Made by a program: the position numbers and the translations under genes
The notes under the pieces: generated by a model
Databases searched by the model: none
Told to the model about the DNA's origin: nothing
The model's input: only the letters and a program-made list of their open reading frames with translations
In this document: one piece after another, positions 1 to 10,978 of the stretch
How positions within the stretch are numbered: position 1 is the stretch's first letter
Layout: the number at the start of each line of letters is the position of its first letter
Source of the DNA: Gamarada debralockiae
Lineage: Eukaryota; Ascomycota; Leotiomycetes; Helotiales; Hyphodiscaceae
Reading direction: 5' to 3'
Assembly: GCA_002803225.1 (NCBI GenBank)
Contig: NXFV01000012.1
Span: 1-64,000 of the forward strand
Length of the DNA: 64,000 nt

Positions 1-2
1 CA

Positions 3-164
3 TTCAGTGGATGCTGGACGTGTAAAAGGAGGAAGAGAAAGTGTGATGAAACGAAGCCTTCTTATGAATCATTTTCCTTTCTCCAATTGGTCGCCTTAGA
101 TTTTGCTCACGTGGATTAGGCACAACCTGTGACAAAAGTAATATTATATGCGAAGGATATTCAA
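3..164 (+). pseudogene. Broken Zn(II)2Cys6 zinc-cluster fragment
   Basis: Reading from base 3 gives GCWTCKRRKRKCDETKPS, the first half of a fungal binuclear zinc cluster (three of six cysteines). The second half, with a glycine-rich loop, TTCDKSNIICEGY and the last cysteines, appears in another frame from about base 109 to 160 and then meets a stop. The frame breaks between the halves where a cysteine pair is expected, and I see no GT donor early enough to spool the gap out as an intron. A Tyr codon (TAT) stands where a Cys (TGT) is usual. The zinc cluster normally binds DNA in transcription factors. The upstream part of the gene lies outside the window, so intactness there cannot be judged. 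A pseudogene or an unusual exon junction is the likely reading. Confidence 0.6.
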
Positions 165-254
165 AATAAAAAAAATTAAAATAAATTTTTTTTTGGTGGT
201 TTGGAAAGGCAAGCAGGAAATGGCTAACGACGGTATGACGATATGAACATGATA

Positions 255-316
255 GGACTGAATAGAAGGACTGAATAGAAGGACTGAATAGAAGGACTGA
301 ATAGAAGGACTGAATA
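255..316. repeat. 13-bp tandem repeat, about 4.8 copies
   Basis: The unit GGACTGAATAGAA is repeated four times perfectly (255-306), followed by a partial fifth copy ending at 316. It is a short minisatellite just downstream of the zinc-cluster remnant, with no evident function. Confidence 0.95.
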
Positions 317-1215
317 TATCAGCAGTTCGAGAGCATACAGCAGTGCCTCCCCACTATGCAGCTACGCAACGTGTCAATTCATCTGATGTAACCTCCGAAG
401 ACCGGATTCCTATAACGATTCCTTCTTCGCCACCACCAGATGTTGAAATTCATCTCATATACAAGCGTAGCAATCGTAGCAATGTTGATAGAGTGGTCAC
501 AGTTCCTTCTACTAAGCTCTCTCTTGATGGTAAGTTTTCTTCTGATGGCTAAGAATAACGATTTTAACTGAAGTGGCGTCTGAAGGTGAAATAGAAGCCA
601 TGATGAACCGAAATTTCTCGCCTAGGGGTGCCGATACCGATGAGGATGATCCCCTCTTTCTGCGCTCAGGTTCGCGACGCAATGGGAACAAAGTTGTCCT
701 TGATCATAATGCGTTTGGCTATACAGACCTCAACCCGTCCCTATGATTCTGCACTCTGGATTTTGGAGTAGAGGCATGGCGAAGTTTAGCAATTGGAAGC
801 CGGCAGTCCCTGGTATACCAACGTACTGGATGCGGGATAACGGGACGGGCCGCAAAGCTCATCACAAAGTCTGGCACTTAGTCATTATCTTGTGACGCTT
901 ATTTTGTCTCCTTCATCAGAGTTTCATAGTTTTAGGTCGTGTATGTTATAACATTTATCTTATGCCAATTCTCTTTCACAGCAAGTCTCCCGACAATCTT
1001 CTATCCCCATATCCAGCCCAGCTACCCACTGCTCTACCACCCTAAACACTTTACGACACCAAACTAACCCCCAAACCCTGTTTCATACACTCCTCTTTCA
1101 AGCCTCAGCGGGAATGTGGTGGGTGTTACCAGTTACCAGACGATGGGTTTGTTGAAATACATTAAGCCCTGACATCAATAGCTTTGCCATCCAAGGGCCA
1201 GGTACGCGTGGTATC
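317..1215. other. Gene-poor stretch with weak coding-like remnants
   Basis: A 69-codon frame (343-552, plus) and a frame near 580-747 have protein-like composition, rich in Ser, Pro and acidic residues. I recognise no family and see no consistent exon structure. They may be the decayed remainder of the zinc-cluster gene at the left edge. Confidence 0.4.
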
Positions 1216-1279
1216 GACGGTCACGGCCCTGCTTCCGCGGCAGTCGAGATTTCCGTATGCGGGCTTGCCGTCTGGTCGT

Positions 1280-2250
1280 TTACTAATTTTTTTTTTAAAA
1301 AAAAAAATAAATTTATAATAATTAGTATTACAGAATTAGATACACTAGAAAGTAAGCAAAGGCTATTCTTTATATAACTATAGAGAACCCTACTATATAG
1401 GACAAATACCATGTAATCTACTATAGTTATATTATTAATAGGCACTTTTTAATGCGCCTGTATTCAGGCTTTCTTTATACTAACTTTTTAAGTGACTTAG
1501 GATGAGTTAGAGTAGGAGTACTATATTACTACCCTTTAAGGCTAGTTACAGTATAGTTAAAGGGAAGATGTTATTAGATTATCTTGCTTGAAGGCTAACT
1601 ACCTTTAGCTTATGTCCTTTTATCTTAAAAGATAACCAATAGAAACTATAGATGTGACAGCGCTAGCGTACAGCATGCTGCGGTATGTGTCGGCGTTAGG
1701 GGTCACCCTTATATAGTAGAATAGCGAAGGCTCCAACCTTATTCTTGTGCCTTTTGGCCGGTTGGCGCAATGGTCAAAGCTATTCACACCGCTGCTTGTG
1801 TTTGCCTAGTTAGCAAACCGTCAAAATAGACTTTTAAAGGCTATCTTGGGATATAACTTTCTTGGACTAGTTAAAAGCTTTAGAGGAAACCTGGTTTTAA
1901 TACTCTATTATAAAGAGTACTTAATGAATTTTAGTATAATATAATTTTTCGTGCTCTATTTTAGATAGTACTTAAGTATTTGGAGTGCAAGAACATTTTT
2001 GGTACTAGAGTTTAGATGGTATCAAGCTTGTGATCTACCGTACTATCTATCATAAGGTCAAAGAAAGCTGCAGAGTTACACGGGATGAGGCAAACGAATC
2101 ACTTACGTAGACTTAAAACAGTTAGTGGTGATAGTTAAAATAAGTGAGGCGACATTAAAGCGGCTGAATCCATTAATGATGTCATGAATAACAGATTATA
2201 ATCTCAATCTAAAAATATACAACTAAATTCCAATCCACTACACTCCCCTG
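1280..2250. repeat. AT-rich island, probably RIP-mutated transposon remnant
   Basis: Base composition shifts abruptly to A/T after about 1280, with long A and T runs, many TA dinucleotides and no sustained reading frame. A GC-richer patch at 1755-1800 contains a tRNA box-A-like sequence. Such blocks in filamentous ascomycetes are usually repeats mutated by RIP. No terminal repeats or transposase remains could be seen, so element type is unknown. Confidence 0.6.
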
Positions 2251-2327
2251 TCATGAGCCCTTTCAATATTCAAGGATATAAATGCCTAACTTCACCTCGA
2301 GCTTAAGCATGCAGGTCAATTCCCCGA

Positions 2328-5064
2328 TCAATGCTGAGGACTCCCAACAGGCCTCCGTGGCAGCACACCCGGTGAACTGGGCACCAAGTACGGTTGCGGC
2401 TGTGGCAATCCATAGCAAGCAATATCGCCCTCTGATCTCTCCCTCGAATGATCAACACCACCCATTAAAACATCTCCCTCAGCCGAAATATCTTCAGAAC
2501 CTGACCGTTCATACGTACTAACTCTTGCGCCCTTTTCCGGAGGCGGCATCATCATATCACCAGCCACAGGAAACTCCCCCGAGAGATCAACATCCCTTTT
2601 CCCAAGGGTTTTCCCCCAATCTTTACTTCTCATCGTCATGCCTCCAGGCCCCGGGTACAGGAAAGTAGTGTAAATCCGCCCGGGAGAAACCTGCTGGAGA
2701 TGCAAACGCATCCTACTAATGCCCGCTCCCCCAAGACACGCCTTAATAAACGCTATTAGCGTAATAACAACCAGCAACAATGCAGCGGCCAGCGCCGGAA
2801 TCGCGAAAGGATAATGATATTTGATCCTCGAAACCGAAGGCGTAACCGGCAACGCAACCAGATTCTCCTGCGCCGAGTTTCCCGGCCCAAGAACGCCCTT
2901 CGTGCCTACCACTGCTGCTGCCGCGTAGTCGGTGAATATGAGATTCGGGATCTTCGCCGCGGTGATAGAAGAATTCGTGAGTGTTTGCCAGCGTGTCCAC
3001 ATTGCCATGTTCGATGTACCGCTATAATCAGGGCCAGTACTTAATCCCGTGCCGCCTACGATGTACGCTGAAGCTAAGGCACCAACACTGAAATCGCTAC
3101 CGGGGAGGTTCTCCCAGCTTTCAGGGAGCATGCCTTGGCTTGCTCCGACGTCGCTTTGCCAGCCTGGAAGGTACAATGAAGGTTGTCGGACCGTGGATAC
3201 GTTTGGATGATTCTCGTATTCGTCGGACACGAGTCCCCAGATCAGATTCATGTCTTGCGTATAATATGCGTTGCCAGTATTTTCAACGCCCCAGAGCGGC
3301 ATGCTTTGCGTGTCAGGGTAGGTTTTATCTTCGATATGTGTTACGTTTAGACTTGAGAGTCGATCATCGGTGCCGTTGTAATTGAATGATACGGTTTTTA
3401 TGGTTGCTTTTATGGCGCTGGCGCATACGTACATGGGTTGTGACCAGGTGCTGCCGCTGTCAAAGACGAGCTGCGATCCAGGACTTGTGCGTCGGGGTAC
3501 GCCTCGCATGCTCCCGCAATTCACGAGGATGTTGGTAATGTTTGCATAATCTCCATTGCCAGCACCGGTGCACAAAATATCTACATCTGTAAGAGATACT
3601 TCACGGGGAGGGTTATTGGGGGGCTTACTGATATCACTGAAATTATTGCTCGTGATTCCAAATGGATTCGTGGCCGAAGACGGGTCTGAGTAGTTTGATA
3701 TGCCACTCATTGAATCTGATAAGTAGGACCCATAGGTATCACCACCGATAACAAGAGAATCTAAACCTCTTAAGGAGGAACCCATGGAATCCTCTGTTGG
3801 TATAATGAATGTTGAGTTGATTTCCGAATTGAGGTAGCTGAAAGAGTGGGTGCCTGCGCTGGCATTATTTGCATCGGTAACGTTATACCACAGGGCCGTA
3901 TAAGCATTGTTAAGCCATGCCGCTTTGTATGCTCTTCCCCACAAATCTGGGTTTACCTGAGGATTGGTGAGATTAGGTTCTGGGTATGTATGATTCAGAT
4001 TAACGAATCCGCCTCGATCAGTCAAGACGACATTTGTCCAGCCATTCGAATTGTTTTTGTCCATGTGAAATGTGTAATCGATCGTCAGGTTTGTGTCCAC
4101 GCAAACAGTCTCCGGTTCGATAAAAAGCAAATCTTCTTGCCAAGTAACGCCGTACTGGAATCCTGGGGGAACGGTATGGTTTCTGAAGCCGATTCCTCCA
4201 TTTTTCATATCTACGACGAGACCCTCCACGGGTTGCACTGCGTCGTTCAAGACTAAAGCATCGTAGCTTCTGAATGTACCAATGAGATATGCGGAGCCGT
4301 TGTTAAACAAATCATCTGAATACGTCGTGTAACGTCTCCATTGAATGTCAAAGTAATTCGAGATGGTGGTCTGATTATTGGTGCCACTGGAATAGATATC
4401 CCAAATCACTTGAGGAATGCTCACGTTCACACCATACGGATAATCGTAAGAGATGGTCCCATTTGGGAAGTCGGTAACCGTTGAAACTGTATCTGAGAAT
4501 GGGCATGGCTTTACATATCCCTGCAAAGGACTACCGTCACCGCACATCCGGTTGAAAGTGTAATTGCTTCGAGGTGGGGTTGCATAGCCAAAGGAGGATG
4601 AATCGGCCAGGTACTGAAATGGTGTTTGGATGTTGTCGGATGGCAGTAATGTCTCATACAGCCCAAGTGGTGTAATCACTCCGGCAATGGCGATCAAAAC
4701 TCCCAGAAAGGAGATCATTTTGGTAACAAGGAGGATATCCTTTCGAACACCATGGTTCAAAACACTATCAGTCCGGAGAACATCGGGCCAATGTGATCGC
4801 TGAAAAGCTCTTGAAGCGCGAGTCCTTGTAAAGTCAGTACAGAACTGTAATGACAAGGCAATCTCTAACCATGTTGCGGCTGAGTTTCTGTCTCGGAGGA
4901 GTCCAGAAAGTATGAAAGTCAATGTATTTGGACCCCATATTCTGGCTAGAGGTTTCGATTAGTAGCGACTCCAACGATCGTGAATGGGTTCAAGAATTAA
5001 ACATACCGACAAAGGTACCCGCCGCGATGATACCAGCCACATACCCAACAGTGAGTTGAACCAT
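2328..5064 (-). CDS. Large membrane protein with extracellular domain, unknown function
   Basis: Two exons: complement(5007..5064) and complement(2328..4945), joined in frame across a 61-bp intron (GTATGT..TAG), giving 891 aa. The ATG at 5064 adds a hydrophobic N-terminus of about 20 residues. A second hydrophobic stretch near residues 95-115 (FLGVLIAIAGVITPLGLYE) and a third near residues 725-750 (FAIPALAAALLLVVITLIAF) flank about 600 residues rich in Asn, Ser, Thr, Tyr and N-glycosylation sequons, so this part is probably extracytoplasmic. The tail is cytoplasmic and Pro/Gly rich. This layout is common in large, poorly characterised fungal plasma-membrane families. No enzymatic motif was seen. 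The remnant at 7192-8658 has a comparable layout, but clear homology was not established. Confidence 0.75.
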
Positions 5065-5733
5065 TTTAGCACATCAAAGTAGGTTAGGCGTCTGAAACTT
5101 CCAAGTTGCTTTGAAACAAAACTCCAGGAAATATTTGAAGGTCAACGAAAAGAAGAAGATCGCGTGCTTCGATGTTAGAATAAAGGCGACATATAGCCAC
5201 AGCCGCTCTCAACGCCTGTTTATCAACGGTCACACAAATTCAGGGCAAAGGGGTATACCCCGACGATAGATCTGCAACGGTGTGACAATTCACCGTCTTA
5301 CCTCCACAGCTGAGAAAAAGCTCGGATTAAAATCAGTCCGCCCCCAGAAACCATTTTGGTAGTGCTTGGAAACCCAGTTTCAATTTGATTTTCGGATGGT
5401 TTTTGAATAACGAGGCGTTCAAAACAAAATATTACTGGACTGCGAGACGGGGTGTGGACGGTGGAGCCTTTAGCGAGCCCCTGAAATAGAAAGCAGAGCT
5501 GAAGATCAACGGGCGGAAATTAAGCATAACCACTAAGTTTCTGGGAACACCCTTCTGTAGCCTAGGGTTCCCGGATCGGCTTTCTAATATAGGCATCTTT
5601 AGCTGTCTTACAGCGCTAAGAACGCACGACGTTACAAAAGAGGATAAACTGAAATTGGGGGCGGAAAGCTGAAGCTTGGAGAACCCTTGTAAGTAATACG
5701 GCATAAGATATTTATTTTCTTTACGTCCCAAGG
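5065..5733. other. Intergenic region
   Basis: Divergent promoter space between the membrane-protein gene (minus) and the GPI-protein gene (plus). No additional gene could be supported; frames on the minus strand here overlap the neighbour and look like noise. Confidence 0.6.
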
Positions 5734-6613
5734 ATGAAAGGACAAAAGTTCGTAACGAAGCACTTTCGGTTTCTCTGGCGTGAAATGTATTTTGGAACTC
5801 TTTCGCTCCTCTCTTTCTTGTTTCTGCAACATGCATTGGCAGAAAAAGTAATTCGGAATTTACACCAGCGGAAGGTCTTGGGACGCCAACTCGATGGCGA
5901 CCTATCATTTTGCTATGGAGATGGTTCCATCTGCAGTGTTTCAAACGATCTCTACTCCAAGTGCGGGACCTGGACGGGTGATCAAAATACCAAATGTCTC
6001 TGTGGGAATGGCTACGTGACCTCCGAAACTGAGTAAGGAACCTGAGACTCTTCTAATTCCCAAACTTTGCAACCTATACTGATGGGCAATTTATTATAGC
6101 TGCTACTGGTGCCAGTTGGCTTACAACTTAGACATAACTTGGGATGGGCCCTTACTGTCAGCCGAATGTGCCAGCGTCGGAGCCACTATCGCACCTCTCC
6201 CCTCTAGCATATTGGCACAGGAAGCTTCCTACAACGCAACTTATACTGGGATCATTTCAGGTGCCGGTCCTGCGAGCACTGGTTCTCCAGGCTCTGCTTC
6301 GGCAACTTCAACGGGCTCTGCGCCACTAGCGGTGACCTCCAAGAAAAGCACGTCAACACCACAGACTACGGGGGGATCTTCAAATCATACGGCTAACACC
6401 AACACCTACAATGGGGGAGTTACCAGTGTTATTTCTTTGAATGGAGGAAATACTGCGGTTCCGACTTCTTCGAATGCAGGAAACTCAGAATCGACAGCAA
6501 CTAGTACGCCGAAGGCTGGCTCGAGTTTTGGGGGCGCAAATGGGTTGGATATGAGAGTGGCTGTGATGTTCACTGTTGTGGCTTTTGGGTTATCAGTTTT
6601 GTGTTTGCTTTGA
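5734..6613 (+). CDS. Secreted cysteine-rich GPI-anchored protein
   Basis: Two exons, 5734..6032 and 6100..6613, around a 67-bp intron (GTAAGG..TAG); the split codon becomes Asp. Two starts are possible: ATG 5734 (270 aa) or ATG 5785 (253 aa). The second places MYFGTLSLLSFLFLQHALA at the very N-terminus as a standard signal peptide and is preferred. The mature part has eight cysteines in about 90 residues, with a CYWCQL stretch across the splice site. A long Ser/Thr/Gly-rich linker follows and then a C-terminal hydrophobic segment (VAVMFTVVAFGLSVLCLL) after a small-residue site, the classic GPI signal. Eight cysteines recall CFEM proteins, but the spacing was not matched, so I do not claim CFEM. 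Location would be the cell wall or plasma membrane. Confidence 0.8.
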
Positions 6614-7191
6614 TCTGAGAGTCAGTTGGTAGTTTTGCACGTAGCCATGGAAAGCCTTGCATGTCCTTTGTGGAATTCAGAATCATCTTCCATGCACCCT
6701 TCTGCTCCTCTCGCCCAGCTTTCTCCTCGAACAAGTCCTCCATCTCACAGTATCATCTGCTATCCCTCCTTCAAAGCCCACCTGAACCAAGCCAAGCATA
6801 CTTATTCTCCCATCCAATCCTCTCGCTTCTGTCGAAATGGAACATGGTGCCCACACGGCCAGCCCGACTCCCCCCCCCAAAAAGGAAAACAACAGGTTAC
6901 AACCGACCAGATTAAGCAGCGAAGCTTTCGAGACTCGGGTGACAAGAAACTCACTTCTCGTCTGCTCCTCAATATTGGCCCTGCTATCGTACGCGCCGGC
7001 AAGCAGTGACAGCGACATGAAGCTAAACGAGCGAGCGACAAATTTGCCGGCTCCGTTGCGTTATCATGGACGCCTGCGAGATTGACAGCTTGGCCAAGAG
7101 CCGAGGTCTGCTCGTCTAATGGGGCGAGAAAGTTCACAGCTACGGAGCCGTTTATTAGGACTTACGTAATCACAGAGACGCTATTATTAAG
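6614..7191. other. Intergenic region, nothing recognised
   Basis: Several overlapping frames on both strands show no signal peptide, domain or splice logic. I see nothing in it beyond a short poly-C tract near 6870-6880. Confidence 0.5.
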
Positions 7192-8658
7192 TCATGAGTA
7201 TGTAAGATTTACTGTCGAAATAGAGCAACCTAGGACGAAAGAACTCCCTCCATGCTCGGGATGCACAATCTCACTGTCATTGTAGAGAAATGTAAACTCT
7301 GTGCCCTGAAACGTGGCCACAACTCCTAGATAGAATGGGTCGGGAGAAGGTGAAACTATACTAGTAGAAGACAAGCTGAAAGGTTCAGGACCATCGTTCA
7401 AATCGGGATCCGTGTATATAGCCGCGACGAATTTGATTCCCCCATACCCGAAACTTTGCCTGCAGGTCACCGAAAAGAGCCATCACAATAGTGAAATGGC
7501 GTTCTTATGCCGATTGGGGCTGAAAGGTTGCACTTCTGGCTGATCGCTGAGCAAGATGTCATAATTCCAACTGTGGAGGCCTGAAAACCCACTAGTGGGG
7601 AAGTCTGACTCAACGATGTGCCGAGGTAGAAGAAATCTCCTTCAGAGGTGTTGGTATTGGTAACTCTGAATACCTGGTTCTCATTAGAGAGGTTGTTGTA
7701 AGTTTAAAAGATCTCAGTGCTGTAGGCCAGGATGGTTGCCATCGCAAACGACGCCATCGTGTATGGCAATCCATTATTGTCAGAGGCATTGAATATCAGG
7801 CAATGCTCTGTTAACCCTTTTCTATGTGCATTTGCCAGAAACGACTCGGTGTTGATTTGAACGAAGGGAACTGTCTGCACAAAGTAAATCAGGACCATTC
7901 AGTCAAGCGTGGAGGGCAGCGAGCGCTTACCGAAGTGGTGATATGCAATACTGTATCCGCAACAACGACGAGAAGTCTTTTTCGTCAGTTCCCATCTGTA
8001 ACTGAAGATCTTACAAATTGCTTACGATAGCAAAGTAGCTACAATGAAGATAGTAATCGACAACTTCTGTCCAGAAAAGCTTCGAGCACCATTTGTCCAG
8101 CGCGAATATTTGAACACCTTCCACAACTCTCCCAACTTGCCACTCGAGAGCTCAAGAAACAGTGCGTACTTTGAGTCATGAGTATTCCATAACTCTACTT
8201 GAATTGAAGAGCGTAACTCATTTAATATGGAGTGGGTATCCGACGAGTTCCGGTTTGCGACTTTGAGTTACTAAACAATTCTCTGCAGCAGGAAACAAAG
8301 ACAGAGCCATGACAAGGCCCACTTGAGTAGGAGCAACACTGCTACTCCATGACGCAATGAAGACCAACCTGATGGCAGAGAAATTGGCGTAGTAGTATAA
8401 GCTGTCATTTTCACCCGTGTCTAGTTGTTGATCTGGAGATGGCGAGGTCGATTGGGTGACTTGGTATTTGAAGACCAGAGCAAGAACTCCGAAGAAAATT
8501 GTCAAAGGAACGGAGATAATGGCAAGCGAAAGCAAGATACTTCCTACCCCCGAAGATCCGAGGGGTCGCTGAAACGAGATAGCTGGGACTGTTTGGACCG
8601 GCGTCCCAAGCTTGTCATATTTGTATGGAGTTTGACTCGGATTTGACGTGAGAGACAT
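7192..8658 (-). pseudogene. Degraded membrane-protein gene
   Basis: Translation from ATG 8658 starts MSLTSNPSQTPYKYDKLGTP and contains a transmembrane segment (GSILLSLAIISVPLTIFFG) and an aromatic, N-glycosylated region, then stops near 8218. Coding continues in other frames: ELSSGKLGELWKVFKYSRWTN, then after a probable 49-bp intron (CTGAC branch site) LLVVVADTVLHITTS, then after a second intron (GTAAGC..CAG) TVPFVQINTESF, and a final segment at 7192-7470. The reading is interrupted by at least two frameshifts. TAA codons at 8222-8224 and 7704-7706 stand where a Gln (CAA) would fit the context. The order of parts fits one ancestral polytopic fungal membrane protein. It is not likely to be functional. 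Confidence 0.65.
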
Positions 8659-8709
8659 TGTTGACTGACAGAATACCACACGAATCGTTGATGCGGTTGG
8701 AAACCTCAT

Positions 8710-9382
8710 CCAGAACGAAGGGCACCAGACACAAAGGGCGGATCAATGACACCAAAATATATGCGCATAATTCAAGATCAGTTCAGCTGAGATAACTGCG
8801 TCTCAAAGTATTGAAAGTCTAGAATGGTTAGGAAGACGCGGAGGCTTCAAAGAGTTTCAGGAGAGCCAATCAATTTCCAGCGCAAGCGAGTGGCTGTCCT
8901 CAACTGGGCGCCACAATTGCAGAGCGCCCCTGCCTCTTCAATCGGGCTGGAAGTCAAAATTATTTGGAAGCCTGATCTCGGATTAAGTGAACCGCAAGCC
9001 ACAGAAAGAAGGTGGCAGAAAAAGGAGCCCGACTCTGCGCTAGTTACGAATGGCCCGGCCGTGGAGTCAGGCGCCCCACGAACTTCGACCACGTGACAGT
9101 GAAGCATTGAAGTGAATGAGACCGGTGGACTTATGAATTGAAGTACCGGTATCGTTATCTCTTGTATTGTCAATTAGCCTGTCAGCAACTCCAGCAATGT
9201 AACTCTTGCGAGCTGTGATGTTCTGCTTGGAATTCATTGAACGCAGTTTCCCAACCGTTACAAAAAAACCACCATTCAATTCTCAATACGCCATCTGAAA
9301 CTGTATTGAATTTGTGCTTCGGGCCACTTGCAAGTTTCTTGTTACAAGCTCAGGCCAACGCAATCGCCCTAATGTCCTGATC
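8710..9382. other. Intergenic region, nothing recognised
   Basis: Both strands carry frames of 60-110 codons, but none has a recognisable domain or signal. It may include promoter sequence of the decayed membrane-protein gene. Confidence 0.5.
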
Positions 9383-10547
9383 CTAAACTCCATGCACATC
9401 ATGCTCTTCGTCAAGTAATACGGGCATCCACTTGTTAAGCCAGTCTACACTGTCTGCAGTCCACCTTGATGAAGCTGCGGTCTTGCAGTGCTCCCAGTAA
9501 TGTGGACACCATCCAAAATGCGCCCAGTCTGTTGGCAGGTCTGTAGTACGGTAGAAGGTACGGTAATATCTGGTGAGACGTACGAGCTCCGAATTCGGTG
9601 GCCGAGACGTCATCGGAGACCGAAACGCTAGATTCAAGCTGTAGATATAAGGGAAGGGTTGAACTTCATATAAAAGGGTAGAGATTTTGAATTGAAGCTT
9701 TTGAACTCTATTTTAGACTAGCGTTATATGCACCTCAGTATTAGGGTACTCATAACAACACAGTCAATGATTGCCACTGTGGGAGGTGGGGTCGTTGAGG
9801 AAATGATGATGTTGCTTCCATTCATGTCCCTATGGGTCAACCTGATGGGTCCGTCGTCTGCAAAGGGTTCTCTGCGCGGAACTATAATAACTCGACCGTT
9901 GGAAAACCCTTGACAGTGAAGTCGTGAAACCAGCTGTGAAAGTCTTTGACGATAGGGGATGGACCACCGTGCGGTACAAACTCGAAAACATTGTCCAAGA
10001 GGTGGCTGCGGTTGATCGATCCTAGAGTGACATTAGCGATCCGTAGCATATTTACTTGCTCATGTGCTTCATAGCTTACCAACAAGGAGTCCTCACAGAG
10101 CTATCGCTTGACAGAGCTGATTGCAAACGGCAGTTTTTTTCTTCACCTTGAGTAAATCCCATCGATCCCAGAACGCGCCGTAAATAAGCTCCATGTACAG
10201 GAACATATCCTCCCATTCCACCCGCCAGCCGAAAGACTTGTGGTACGGGAATGTCATCGCCAAAAACCTTTTTGATGAACTCGAGAGCTTGGGCTTCAGC
10301 GATTTTGACTCGGGCACCGAATTTGACGAGGAGGTTGAGAGATTCGAATCGCACCGGTAGTATGTAAAGCATCATTTGGTGGTCTTGAACTGTCAAGGCT
10401 CGAACCCCCGCTGGAGATGGCAGAGTTCGATCTGGTCCGTTGCCTTTGAAGAATGATGTCGAGAAAGTCCATGGCCGGTTTTGTCGTATCCGGTAGTACT
10501 GCGGCCAGAACTTGAAAGTTTGGTGACATTATTGATAATCTGGGCAC
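9383..10547 (-). pseudogene. Aminoglycoside-phosphotransferase-fold (APH) pseudogene
   Basis: Four fragments lie in order on the minus strand. 10396-10076 gives SLNLLVKFGARVKIAEAQAL, the lysine-containing nucleotide-binding lobe. A one-base shift near 10235 moves the frame to GWRVEWEDMFLYMELIYG, the hinge region. After an in-frame TGA and a probable intron (GTAAGC..CTAG), a segment gives SHLLDNVFEFVPHGGPSP. Then LTHRDMNGSNIIIS supplies the catalytic loop (H-x-D..N), AIIDC has Cys where Trp is usual after the DFG-like Asp, and 9637-9383 gives GWCPHYWEHCKTA, the C-terminal APH signature. The family phosphorylates small molecules or protein substrates; most fungal members are uncharacterised. 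A frameshift, a nonsense codon and further frame changes make this a pseudogene. Confidence 0.75.
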
Positions 10548-10978
10548 TGATGTTTAGTTTTGATGACCTGTAAAAGTGAAGATAATATTCGGAATGAGTT
10601 TTCGGAGGGGGGGTATTGTTGCCAAGGGAACACTTACAGCGAAGGAGACGCGACGTGAATAAGTGAGCCGGTGGCAGTGAATAGCGAGCTACGACGCGTA
10701 GGAAAGAGGATTGAGGCGGCTCTAGAAATGTAGGTTTGTTTGGGATACCGCGAGAAGATCAGATCCAAGAGCTAGTAGAGAAGCTTTATTGATATAGCCC
10801 AAAGAATAGCTCCTCATATTTCCTACTATATTCACTTTGCGGTGATCTTGAAACTTTCAAAGGTGAAATCCGACTGATCACTAGGCCATATAAAGCGGTA
10901 CAGAAACTCAACTCACTATTCATTCACCTTTTACCATTCATGGCCTACAACTTCCAAATTTTGAGAATTAATTAAGGG
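10548..10978. other. Intergenic region
   Basis: Non-coding space between the APH remnant and the stop codon of the sedolisin remnant. No gene, repeat or RNA feature was recognised. Confidence 0.5.

Noticed and set aside
1755..1830. tRNA gene
   Set aside because: Box A matches but no box B, acceptor-stem pairing or T-loop could be found.
2282..2521. 79-codon plus-strand frame over the end of the membrane-protein gene
   Set aside because: Antisense shadow of the minus-strand gene; no start context or domain.
5432..5944. 170-codon minus-strand frame
   Set aside because: Overlaps exon 1 of the GPI-protein gene antisense; composition lacks a domain, signal peptide or partner exon.
6837..7137. 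Overlapping frames on both strands near 7 kb
   Set aside because: Mutually inconsistent, no homology and no leader; treated as non-coding.
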